A stretch of 7,290 bases of DNA, taken from assembly GCA_027347545.1 (NCBI GenBank), contig DAIEQT010000235.1, forward strand, positions 1 through 7,290, in the 5' to 3' direction. The notes under the pieces were generated by a model. That model was not told where the DNA came from, made no database searches, and saw nothing but the letters and a program-made list of their open reading frames with translations. This document shows, one piece after another, positions 1 to 6,068 of this stretch (the stretch's first letter is position 1; every line of letters starts with the position of its first letter). The position numbers and the translations under genes are program-made. Source of the DNA: Ignavibacteria bacterium (GTDB taxonomy: Bacteria > Bacteroidota > Ignavibacteria > Ignavibacteriales > Melioribacteraceae).

Positions 1-11
1 AATAAATAGCC

Positions 12-47
12 CGCGGATGACGCAGATTTAACGGATTTGCACTGATA
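12..47. repeat. Short 9-nt quasi-tandem repeat at window start
   Basis: Four consecutive 9-nt units fit the loose pattern NNC-NGAT-NN: CGCGGATGA, CGCAGATTT, AACGGATTT and GCACTGATA. The second and third units agree at 7 of 9 positions, while the first and fourth are more diverged. No reading frame from position 1 stays open as a convincing gene tail: frames 1 and 3 stop within nine bases and frame 2 stops at 29-31. The stretch is therefore treated as intergenic. From general knowledge, GGATTTACGC-like strings are frequent dispersed intergenic elements in Bacteroidota-type genomes; that link is from memory and not shown here. The element may extend upstream of the window. Confidence 0.4.
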
Positions 48-81
48 AATTTTTGATTCATTAATTATGCAACATTCACCG

Positions 82-144
82 TAGGGATTAAATATCTATA
101 GCAGAGAATACCAAATAAACCAAAGTCCCTTTAGGGACTAAATA
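82..144. repeat. Degenerate 13-nt direct repeat TAGGGAYTAAATA
   Basis: TAGGGATTAAATA at 82-94 and TAGGGACTAAATA at 132-144 differ at one position. Both are followed within a few bases by CTATA (96-100 and 147-151). The second copy overlaps the right arm of the palindrome at 124-139. The arrangement suggests a dispersed intergenic repeat whose two ends carry the same motif, with the 82-144 stretch as one unit. It could also be two binding sites upstream of the outer-membrane protein gene. Neither reading can be decided from one copy. Confidence 0.4.
124..139. repeat. Perfect palindrome AGTCCCTTTAGGGACT
   Basis: The 7-nt arms AGTCCCT and AGGGACT are exact reverse complements around a central TT, so the site can form a hairpin or be read symmetrically by a dimeric protein. 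It lies about 100 bp upstream of the start codon at 242. It is not followed by a T-run, so it is a poor terminator candidate. It could be an end of a REP-like element or a regulatory operator. Confidence 0.55.
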
Positions 145-241
145 GACTATATCGGTTTTGAGGTAAATGTAAAAAATTGTCATAGGTGTAACTTTTTTTG
201 TTTCTACATCGTCCTAATACAAAAACAAAGAGAAAGTTACC

Positions 242-2680
242 ATGAAGAAGATTTACATTTTTTTACTGCTAACGGTTTTTTCACTCAACATTTACGCACA
301 AGCCGGGCAGCAATTAGCGTTGAACACAACCAAACCGGCAAACCAAGGAATTGTAACCGGAAAAATTATAGATGCTTCCTCCAACTCACCGATAGAATAC
401 GCGAGCGTTATTCTTCTTTCAAAACAAAACTCACAAATGGTTAGCGGAATTGCTACGGATAAAAATGGAGAGTTTGCTCTTCGCGGAATTCCGACCGGAA
501 CATATATTCTCAATGTAACTTTTGTTGGTTTCAAGAAAAAAGATTTAAGTGATGTAGAAATCACTGAGAACAATCCTGTTGTAAATCTAAAAGAAATAAA
601 ACTGCAATCGGATGCGGTGCAGTTAAAGGAATCCGAAGTAGTTGGCGAGCGAAGCGCTGTTGAATTCAAAATTGATAAAAAGGTTGTAAACGTTAGCCAA
701 AACTTAGCTGCAACAGGCGGAACAGCCGTTGATGTTCTTCAAAACCAGCCCTCTATTCAAGTTGATGCAAACGGGAACTTAACGTTACGTGGAAGCGGAA
801 GTTTTACTGTTATGGTTGACGGAAGACCAAGTGTTCTGCAAGGAACTGACGCTCTGCGTCAAATTCCAGCTAACGCAATTGATAATATTGAAATCATTAC
901 GAATCCATCTGCAAAATATGATGCAGAAGGAACCGCTGGAATAATAAACATAGTAACTAAGAAAACAAATCTTACCACAACCAGCGGAATGGTAAACAGT
1001 GGAGTTGGCTCGCGCGATAAATATAACGGTGATTTTAATTTTAGTCATAAGTCAGATGGCTATAACATTACCGTAGGAGCTGATGCGCGTCGCAATAATT
1101 TCTTGCAAGATATTACAATTGACCGCACACAGTTAAATACAACAGGTATTAACTCGGTAGCCGATCTTCATCAGAAGAGAGACGCCTACAACGCACGTAT
1201 TGGATTTGATAGATATTTCAGCGACAAACTTACACTCGGCGTTAATGGTTCTTATGGTTACGTTGATATGAATATGACCGTTGGAACTACGAACAGTTCT
1301 GTTGCACTTGGCGAAGCTTTGCCAAGCAGATTTACCAAAACAAGCGACAGCAATAAGATGACCGCGGAATATTTTAACGGCTCGGTTAATTTGACTAACA
1401 TTTTCGCTCCAAAGGTGAATGACCTTTACTTTGAAGCAACATTTACAAAACTAAGATTGCCATCTAATCAGATAACAAACGAAAACATTTCCCTTTCTGA
1501 TGGAACAACTTCTTCTTCACTTAGAGGAAGAGAAAACAATACTTCAAGAATTGATTCAAGAATTAAATTGAATTACAAGCACAACCTGGCAGAGAAGAAT
1601 ACTTTTGAAGCTGGTTTGCAAACTAATTTGTTCTTCAAGGATCTAGAAATTATCAGCAGAGATTTTAACAGTGCTACTCAGCAATGGCTTGTAAACAGCG
1701 GCTATTCTAACAATTTCGATTTTAGAAATAATATTTACTCAACATATTCAACTTATTCCGATCAACTTTTGGGATTTGAATATCAAGCCGGCTTACGTTT
1801 GGAATACACAGATAGAAAACTCGAACAACTTACGACTAAAGAAAACTTTGCTTATCAAAAACTGCATCTGTTTCCAACTCTGAATATTTCTAAAAAGATT
1901 TCAGATGACCAGCAAATGCAGTTCAGTTACAGCAGAAGAATTCAAAGACCATTTGATGGACAGCTAAATCCATTCACATACTTCTCGGATACTTACACAT
2001 CAACCGGCGGAAATCCATACTTGCAGCCATCGTTCACACACTCTGTAGAGTTGAATTATCAAAAGTCGTTTACCGGGCTATATCTAACAGCTCAAACTTA
2101 TTTGAGAAAAACGGATGACGGCATTGAACAATTACAAACTCTTGATAACGCCGGAAGAATAAATCTTGTTCCTCAAAATGTACTGAACACAACGGCTGTG
2201 GGTGCGGAGATTTCCGCGAATATAACTTTTGCACCTTGGTTTAAAATGGATCCTTCGGTGAACTTGTACAACTTCAACTTACAAGAGAAACCGGAATTTG
2301 ATATTGCCGGACAAAACCGTTTTAGCTGGGATGCAAAATTAAACACTACTTTAATGCTTTCCGCAGCAACAAGATTCCAGTTCTTTGCAAATTACTTTCC
2401 GAACAATATAACATCGCAAGGCGAGATTAAAACATTTATGATAATTGGCGCTACAGTCCGCCAAGAACTTTTTGAGCGTAGTTTAATTGCAACATTAAGC
2501 GCACAGAATTTGTTCGGGCAGACAAAGTATAACATTGTTTCTAACGGAACCGGCTTCACATCTAACCTAAACATAAGACCGGAAGCACCAATTTTTAATC
2601 TTACACTTAGCTATAACTTTAATAATTTCAAACGCCGCAACACAGAACAGGTAGATTTAAACGTTAACGGCGGTTTATAA
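242..2680 (+). CDS. TonB-dependent-receptor-like outer-membrane β-barrel protein with carboxypeptidase-regulatory-like domain
   Basis: This is an 812-residue outer-membrane protein, probably TonB-dependent, with unknown substrate. Residues 1-21 form a signal peptide (KK, hydrophobic core, A-Q-A at 19-21). Residues about 37-120 are a carboxypeptidase-regulatory-like β-sandwich, with GIVTGKIIDASSNSPIEYA at its start and the YILNVTFVGF strand near 88-97. Residues about 130-240 are a plug domain with MVDGRPSVL at 191-199, IPANAIDNIEIITNPSAKYD at 208-227 and GTAGIINIVTKK at 230-241. The rest is a β-barrel rich in alternating aromatic strands, of the outer-membrane β-barrel family 3 kind. The length is shorter than SusC proteins (about 1000 residues) and there is no SusD gene next to it, so a SusCD glycan importer is unlikely. 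A β-signal-like strand (FNLTLSYNF, starting at residue 788) is followed by a short polar tail. ATG 242 is the first start giving a proper signal peptide. Function in import, secretion or signalling is undetermined; the architecture call is firm. Confidence 0.93.
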   Translation: MKKIYIFLLLTVFSLNIYAQAGQQLALNTTKPANQGIVTGKIIDASSNSPIEYASVILLSKQNSQMVSGIATDKNGEFALRGIPTGTYILNVTFVGFKKKDLSDVEITENNPVVNLKEIKLQSDAVQLKESEVVGERSAVEFKIDKKVVNVSQNLAATGGTAVDVLQNQPSIQVDANGNLTLRGSGSFTVMVDGRPSVLQGTDALRQIPANAIDNIEIITNPSAKYDAEGTAGIINIVTKKTNLTTTSGMVNSGVGSRDKYNGDFNFSHKSDGYNITVGADARRNNFLQDITIDRTQLNTTGINSVADLHQKRDAYNARIGFDRYFSDKLTLGVNGSYGYVDMNMTVGTTNSSVALGEALPSRFTKTSDSNKMTAEYFNGSVNLTNIFAPKVNDLYFEATFTKLRLPSNQITNENISLSDGTTSSSLRGRENNTSRIDSRIKLNYKHNLAEKNTFEAGLQTNLFFKDLEIISRDFNSATQQWLVNSGYSNNFDFRNNIYSTYSTYSDQLLGFEYQAGLRLEYTDRKLEQLTTKENFAYQKLHLFPTLNISKKISDDQQMQFSYSRRIQRPFDGQLNPFTYFSDTYTSTGGNPYLQPSFTHSVELNYQKSFTGLYLTAQTYLRKTDDGIEQLQTLDNAGRINLVPQNVLNTTAVGAEISANITFAPWFKMDPSVNLYNFNLQEKPEFDIAGQNRFSWDAKLNTTLMLSAATRFQFFANYFPNNITSQGEIKTFMIIGATVRQELFERSLIATLSAQNLFGQTKYNIVSNGTGFTSNLNIRPEAPIFNLTLSYNFNNFKRRNTEQVDLNVNGGL

Positions 2681-2703
2681 TTTTCATTTGTTGATAACTC
2701 CTT

Positions 2704-2737
2704 GAAGTCGCACGGGAAGCAGAACTTGTGCGACTTT
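2704..2737 (+). terminator. Probable intrinsic terminator after the outer-membrane protein gene
   Basis: AAGTCGCAC at 2705-2713 and GTGCGACTT at 2728-2736 are exact 9-nt reverse complements with a 14-nt loop. G·T pairing at 2704/2737 and weak pairing inside the loop could lengthen the stem. It starts 24 nt after the TAA stop. The downstream T-tract is poor (TTTGAATTT, then CTTTTC), so termination may be inefficient; it could also stabilise the mRNA 3' end. The position and a perfect stem favour a 3'-end role. Confidence 0.55.
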
Positions 2738-2768
2738 GAATTTCCAACTTTTCTCTAATTCGTAGTTC

Positions 2769-2788
2769 AGGGTAAAACAAAATACCCT
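2769..2788. repeat. Small inverted repeat AGGGTA-N8-TACCCT
   Basis: Six-nt arms at 2769-2774 and 2783-2788 are perfectly complementary around an A-rich 8-nt spacer. The element sits about 55 bp upstream of the peptidase start codon, in the region where its promoter should lie, so an operator or 5'-leader hairpin is possible. With arms this short, chance occurrence is also plausible. Confidence 0.3.
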
Positions 2789-2828
2789 AATCCCCCGTCT
2801 AATCTCATCTAAATACCATTCAATTTAA

Positions 2829-2834
2829 AAGGAG
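2829..2834 (+). promoter_or_regulatory. Ribosome binding site of the M13 peptidase gene
   Basis: AAGGAG lies six bases before ATG 2841, an optimal Shine-Dalgarno match and spacing. It fixes this ATG as the start, in agreement with the signal peptide that follows directly. Confidence 0.8.
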
Positions 2835-2840
2835 TTAACT

Positions 2841-4889
2841 ATGCAATCCAAGCGCAGCCTATGGTGGCTTTCCGCATTATTTCTTTTAGTTTATTCGTTT
2901 TTAGTCCTTAATGGAACAATTTCTGCACAAAGTAATAACGGATTTGATCTTAAAAACTTAGATAAGTCTGCTAATCCCGCACAAGATTTTTATCAATATT
3001 CTGTTGGCGGCTGGGTGAAAAACAATCCCATTCCGGACGATCAAGTTCGCTGGGGTTCTTTTACAATTTTAGCTGAAGATAATAATCTAATTCTGAGAAA
3101 AATTATTGAAGAAGCCGCGGCTAATCAATCTTGGGGAAAAGGAACCGCAAAACAAAAGATTGGTAATTTCTACGCTGTGGCAATGGATTCTGTTCGCATA
3201 GAGAAAATGGGTTACAAGCCAATCGTTCCGGATTTAAAAAAAATTGATGCCCTTCAAAACAAAAAAGATTTGATTAAATATCTCGCCCAAGAATATGTAA
3301 ACGGCAACGGTTTGATTTTCAATTTCGGCGTAAATGTAGATGCTAAGAAAAGTGAAATGTACACCGCTTACTTGTCTCAAGGTGGTTTAGGTTTGCCTGA
3401 TGTTGAATACTACACAAAAGATGACGCACGCTCGAAAGATATTCGTGAAAAATATACCGAACACGTTGCAAATATGTTTAAACTGATTGATGTCGCCCCG
3501 GAAGTTGCCGCTGAATATTCTAAAATAATTATGAATGTTGAAGGTAAACTCGCTAAGGCATCCAACACTCGTTTGGAAAACCGCGATCCGGTAAAAACTT
3601 ATAACAAGATGACTCTTGATAACTTGATTAAACTTTCCGGTTCGTTCGATTGGAAAAACTATTTTGAGCTGATCGGTTTGCCGAACTTGGACTTGCTTGT
3701 AGTAAGCCAGCTAAAATTCTTCTCTCAGCTTGGGGTCACAATTGATGAAGTTTCTCTCGCAGATTGGAAAGTATATTTGAAGTGGAATGTACTTCGCGGT
3801 TCAGCTAACGCATTAAGTTCTGTTTTTGTAAACGAAAGATTTGATTTTACTCAAAGATATATGAATGGTGCAAAAGCAATGCAGCCAAGATGGAAACGCA
3901 TGGTTCAAGCTGTTAACGGTTCTTTAGGTGAATTGCTCGGACAGATTTATGTTGAGAAAGCCTTTCCGCCGGAAGCAAAGCAAAGAGCAAAAGCAATTGT
4001 TGATAACTTGCTTGTAGCTATGGGCGAGAGCATAAAAGGTTTGCAGTGGATGAGCGATGAAACAAAAAAACAAGCTCTTGTAAAGCTTGGAACTTTTGGC
4101 GTTAAGATTGGCTACCCGGATAAATGGAAAGATTACAGTGATCTCGAAATTGTTCGCGATTCTTATTACAAAAATTTAGAACGTGTTGGCGCTTGGGCGA
4201 GAAAACAAAATCTTGCTAGACTTGGCAAACCAGTTGATAAGCTTGAATGGGGAATGAGCCCTCAAACTGTAAACGCATCTTACAACCCGACAAAGAACGA
4301 AATTACTTTTCCGGCTGGAATTTTGCAGCCGCCGTTCTTTAATCAGAAAGCGGATGACGCAATTAACTATGGCGCAATGGGCGCTGTAATCGGTCATGAA
4401 ATTTCTCACGGCTTTGATGATCAAGGAAGAAAGTTTGATCAAAAAGGAAACATTAGAGATTGGTGGACTAAAGAAGACAACGATAAATTTCAAGCGCGCG
4501 CAAAGAAGCTTGTAGATGAATACAACAGTTTTGTTGTGGTTGATACTTTCAAAGTAAATGGCGCGCTTACACTTGGCGAGAACATTGGCGATCTTGGCGG
4601 ATTAACTATTTCTTATGCGGCATTTAAGAACACTGAACAATTTAAAAAGAATGAAATGATTGATGGCTTTACTCCGACACAAAGATTTTTCTTGGGCTGG
4701 GCTCAAGTTTGGTCAACCAATGCCCGTGATGAATTCTTGAAAACTCAAGTTAAGACGGACGTACACTCGCCTAGTGTACAAAGAGTTAACGGACCGTTGA
4801 TGAACATGCCGGAATTCTTTGATGCATTTGGCGTTAAGCCCGGCGATAAAATGCGCGCTTCCGATGATAAGATCGTAAAAATATGGTAG
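2841..4889 (+). CDS. M13 family zinc metalloendopeptidase (neprilysin/PepO-like), exported
   Basis: This 682-residue metallopeptidase hydrolyses peptide bonds, in this family usually of oligopeptides, on the amino side of hydrophobic residues. An N-terminal hydrophobic segment (residues about 7-29, ending I-S-A-Q) is either a signal peptide or an uncleaved anchor. There is no lipobox cysteine, so the enzyme is periplasmic or inner-membrane-tethered rather than a lipoprotein. The M13 N-terminal domain covers about 45-420 (NPAQDFYQYSVGGWVKNNPIP from 45). The catalytic domain covers about 475-682. The zinc site HEISH is at 519-523 with catalytic E520. The third ligand is E580 in GENIGDLGG, with D584. 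The substrate-binding N478-A479 lies in VNASYNP. The DVHSPSVQRVNG block gives H642 and R648, equivalent to neprilysin H711 and R717. The protein ends in tryptophan, as neprilysin does in CRVW, but without its cysteine. Length and motifs are complete for a bacterial M13 enzyme. It has its own leader and is probably transcribed alone; the natural substrate is unknown. Confidence 0.96.
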   Translation: MQSKRSLWWLSALFLLVYSFLVLNGTISAQSNNGFDLKNLDKSANPAQDFYQYSVGGWVKNNPIPDDQVRWGSFTILAEDNNLILRKIIEEAAANQSWGKGTAKQKIGNFYAVAMDSVRIEKMGYKPIVPDLKKIDALQNKKDLIKYLAQEYVNGNGLIFNFGVNVDAKKSEMYTAYLSQGGLGLPDVEYYTKDDARSKDIREKYTEHVANMFKLIDVAPEVAAEYSKIIMNVEGKLAKASNTRLENRDPVKTYNKMTLDNLIKLSGSFDWKNYFELIGLPNLDLLVVSQLKFFSQLGVTIDEVSLADWKVYLKWNVLRGSANALSSVFVNERFDFTQRYMNGAKAMQPRWKRMVQAVNGSLGELLGQIYVEKAFPPEAKQRAKAIVDNLLVAMGESIKGLQWMSDETKKQALVKLGTFGVKIGYPDKWKDYSDLEIVRDSYYKNLERVGAWARKQNLARLGKPVDKLEWGMSPQTVNASYNPTKNEITFPAGILQPPFFNQKADDAINYGAMGAVIGHEISHGFDDQGRKFDQKGNIRDWWTKEDNDKFQARAKKLVDEYNSFVVVDTFKVNGALTLGENIGDLGGLTISYAAFKNTEQFKKNEMIDGFTPTQRFFLGWAQVWSTNARDEFLKTQVKTDVHSPSVQRVNGPLMNMPEFFDAFGVKPGDKMRASDDKIVKIW

Positions 4890-4895
4890 TTGGTT

Positions 4896-4992
4896 TTGTC
4901 ATTCTGAGTCCCGATTTATCGGGAAGAAGAATCTCTTTTCAATTATAGGATTGAGATCTTTCATCACGATGATTCTGGACTCAATATGACAA
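4896..4992. repeat. REP/MITE-like imperfect inverted repeat
   Basis: A 40-nt left arm (4896-4935) and right arm (4953-4992) are reverse complements at 31 of 40 positions by my alignment without gaps, around a 17-nt spacer. The conserved outer ends read TTGTCAT, TGAGTCC, and the inner ends ATCTC. The left arm holds its own exact hairpin, TCCCGAT-TT-ATCGGGA (4909-4924), which has decayed in the right arm. It begins seven bases after the peptidase stop. Similar GTCATTCTGAG...GAATCTC elements are, from memory, common dispersed intergenic repeats in Ignavibacteria- and Bacteroidota-like genomes. No transposase is present, so it would be non-autonomous or fossil. When transcribed it could fold into a long hairpin at the peptidase mRNA 3' end. 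Confidence 0.65.
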
Positions 4993-5008
4993 GACTTAGT
5001 TTCGTTAG

Positions 5009-5094
5009 AGTAAGAGTAAGATTAAGGATGTATTTCTTCTTGATCTTATTCTTGCTCTTATTCTTGCTCTTAATCTTAATCTTAATCTTTTTTT
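5009..5094 (+). terminator. Possible AT-rich hairpin plus T-tract formed by inverted hexamer copies
   Basis: Positions 5009-5026 hold two AGTAAG and one ATTAAG unit, the reverse-complement form of the hexamers in the array at 5039-5092. They pair with 5069-5086 at 16 of 18 positions and with 5045-5062 at 15 of 18, so several registers are possible. The pairing array ends in seven T's (5088-5094). The layout, stem then T-run, resembles an intrinsic terminator for the peptidase transcript, but the stem is AT-rich and the loop is about 42 nt. The call is tentative; it may only be a by-product of repeat expansion. Confidence 0.35.
5039..5092. repeat. Hexanucleotide tandem array (CTTNNT)9
   Basis: Nine contiguous 6-nt units all start CTT and end T: first CTTGAT, then CTTATT and CTTGCT alternating over four units, then three CTTAAT, then CTTTTT running into two more T's. 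There is therefore a nested 12-nt period (CTTATTCTTGCT twice) inside the 6-nt period. It lies about 60 bp before the ABC ATPase start codon. The pattern fits replication slippage of a short seed followed by point changes. No frame through it belongs to a supported gene. Confidence 0.75.
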
Positions 5095-5139
5095 AACACT
5101 GTTCTTGTTATATTTCAACGCGAAAACATTAACACATAT

Positions 5140-5145
5140 AAGGAA
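5140..5145 (+). promoter_or_regulatory. Ribosome binding site of the ABC ATPase gene
   Basis: AAGGAA is five bases before ATG 5151. It supports this start, after which the ATPase domain begins at once (MYSLEVRNLTKTF), as is usual for the family. Confidence 0.65.
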
Positions 5146-5150
5146 GATAG

Positions 5151-6068
5151 ATGTATTCACTTGAAGTTAGAAATCTTACTAAAACCTTTAACAAGGTTGT
5201 TGCGGTGGATAACGCTTCGTTCGAAGTCCCGGACGGCTCGATCTTCGGGCTTATAGGAAGAAACGGTGCCGGCAAGACAACAACTATAAGAATGATGATG
5301 GGAATTTATCTGCCGGATAACGGCGATGTTGTTCTTAAAGGAGTAAAAGTTGGGCAAGAATTTAAAAACAGCGTTGGTTATTTGCCGGAAGAACGGGGAC
5401 TTTACAAGAAAATGAAAGTAATGGATACACTGCTTTACTTTGCCGAACTGAAAGGTAAAACCGGCAGAGCTGTTCATAAGAAAGCGGAAGAGTATTTGAA
5501 GAGATTTGATTTATACGACCGCCGCCTGGGAAAAGTCGAAGATTTATCGAAAGGTAATCAGCAGAAGCTACAATTCATCGGTACAATTCTTCACGATCCC
5601 GAGTTTATAATTCTTGATGAACCATTCAGCGGACTTGATCCGGTGAACACGAACATGCTTAAAGATATAATCTTAGAAATGAAGAACAAGGGAAAGGTAA
5701 TTATCTTCTCAACTCACTTAATGGATTTTGCGGAAAAGATGTGCGATCATATTGCTATGATTGATCATGGTAAGATTATTCTTAAAGGCTCTTTGAATGA
5801 AATTAAAGCTAAGCATTCACAAAAGAATGTTAGCCTTAGCTATGATGGAGACATTTCCTTCTTACAAGGTCATCCAATAGTTGAAAAGATAGCAGACTAC
5901 GGAAACACAACCGGCATTAGACTGAAACAAGAAAACCAAACGCAAGAGCTTCTTAAGTTGCTTGTAGAAAGAAATGTTTTGGTTAAGAAATTTGACGCTA
6001 ATGATATTTCTCTCCAAGAGATTTTTATTGAGTATGCTGGTCACGAAGAAGGAGGCGCCAATGTTTAA
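5151..6068 (+). CDS. ABC transporter ATP-binding protein, NatA-like (ABC-2 exporter type)
   Basis: This 305-residue cytoplasmic ATPase powers the membrane partner encoded directly downstream. It has Walker A GRNGAGKT at 36-43, the Q-loop region GYLPEERGLY at 76-85, and the ABC signature LSKGNQQK at 132-139. Walker B is FIILDEP at 152-158 with catalytic E157, the D-loop SGLDP is at 160-164, and the H-loop histidine is H189 in STHLM. The Q-loop glutamine position is glutamate (E80) in the PEERGLY context, and the signature is KGNQQ rather than SGGQ. Both are, to my knowledge, normal for the NatA/YhaQ-type subfamily and not defects. Residues about 215-298 form the C-terminal domain (DUF4162 type) found in these ATPases. 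The stop codon lies inside the next gene (8-bp overlap), so the pair is translated together. NatA/NatB exports Na+ in Bacillus, but most homologues have unknown substrates; the substrate here is not known. Confidence 0.94.
   Translation: MYSLEVRNLTKTFNKVVAVDNASFEVPDGSIFGLIGRNGAGKTTTIRMMMGIYLPDNGDVVLKGVKVGQEFKNSVGYLPEERGLYKKMKVMDTLLYFAELKGKTGRAVHKKAEEYLKRFDLYDRRLGKVEDLSKGNQQKLQFIGTILHDPEFIILDEPFSGLDPVNTNMLKDIILEMKNKGKVIIFSTHLMDFAEKMCDHIAMIDHGKIILKGSLNEIKAKHSQKNVSLSYDGDISFLQGHPIVEKIADYGNTTGIRLKQENQTQELLKLLVERNVLVKKFDANDISLQEIFIEYAGHEEGGANV
6049..6055 (+). promoter_or_regulatory. Ribosome binding site of the permease, inside the ATPase gene
   Basis: AAGGAGG is a full-length Shine-Dalgarno match five bases before ATG 6061, within the last codons of the ATPase gene. 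It fixes the permease start and the 8-bp overlap, and implies translational coupling so that both subunits are made together. Confidence 0.85.

Larger units (their letters stand above)
1..241. other. Non-coding leader region upstream of the outer-membrane protein gene
   Basis: No supported gene lies here on either strand. The first half holds the repeats listed separately. The last 70 bases are the likely promoter region: TTTG at 197-200 is followed 17 nt later by TACAAA at 218-223. This is a weak resemblance to the Bacteroidota -33 TTTG element with a TA-starting -7 element, and it would imply a very short leader. TAATAC at 215-220 is an alternative -10-like hexamer. The ribosome site before ATG 242 is weak: the purine-rich AAAGAGAAAG at 227-236 contains no true GGAG core, unlike the other three genes in the window. 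Confidence 0.45.
4890..5150. other. Repeat-rich intergenic region between peptidase and ABC operon
   Basis: No gene is supported here. It holds the inverted-repeat element (4896-4992), the hexamer array with its inverted copies (5009-5094) and about 55 bases that should carry the ABC operon promoter. In that last part TTGTTA at 5105-5110 could act as a -35 element with CATTAA at 5127-5132 as a poor -10 (3 of 6 matches to TATAAT). I do not rate this promoter highly enough to list it separately. Confidence 0.6.

Noticed and set aside
1..45. Possible 3' tail of an upstream gene
   Set aside because: Frames 1 and 3 meet stops within nine bases, and the frame 2 tail of about nine codons has no recognisable sequence and overlaps a repeat.
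292..1048. Minus-strand open frames opposite the outer-membrane protein gene
   Set aside because: They lie fully inside a well-supported + strand gene, show no recognisable domain, and look like antisense shadows of its codon use.
1736..1759. Short YST-YST-YS codon repeat in the barrel
   Set aside because: Only about two and a half units with differing third codon positions; it fits an ordinary β-strand and is not evidence of a repeat expansion.
4176..4493. Minus-strand open frame opposite the M13 catalytic domain
   Set aside because: It covers the region encoding the HEISH zinc site on the other strand; no ribosome site or family signature supports it.
5009..5094. CRISPR-like array
   Set aside because: Units are 6 nt, contiguous and without spacers, so this is a microsatellite-type array and not a CRISPR.
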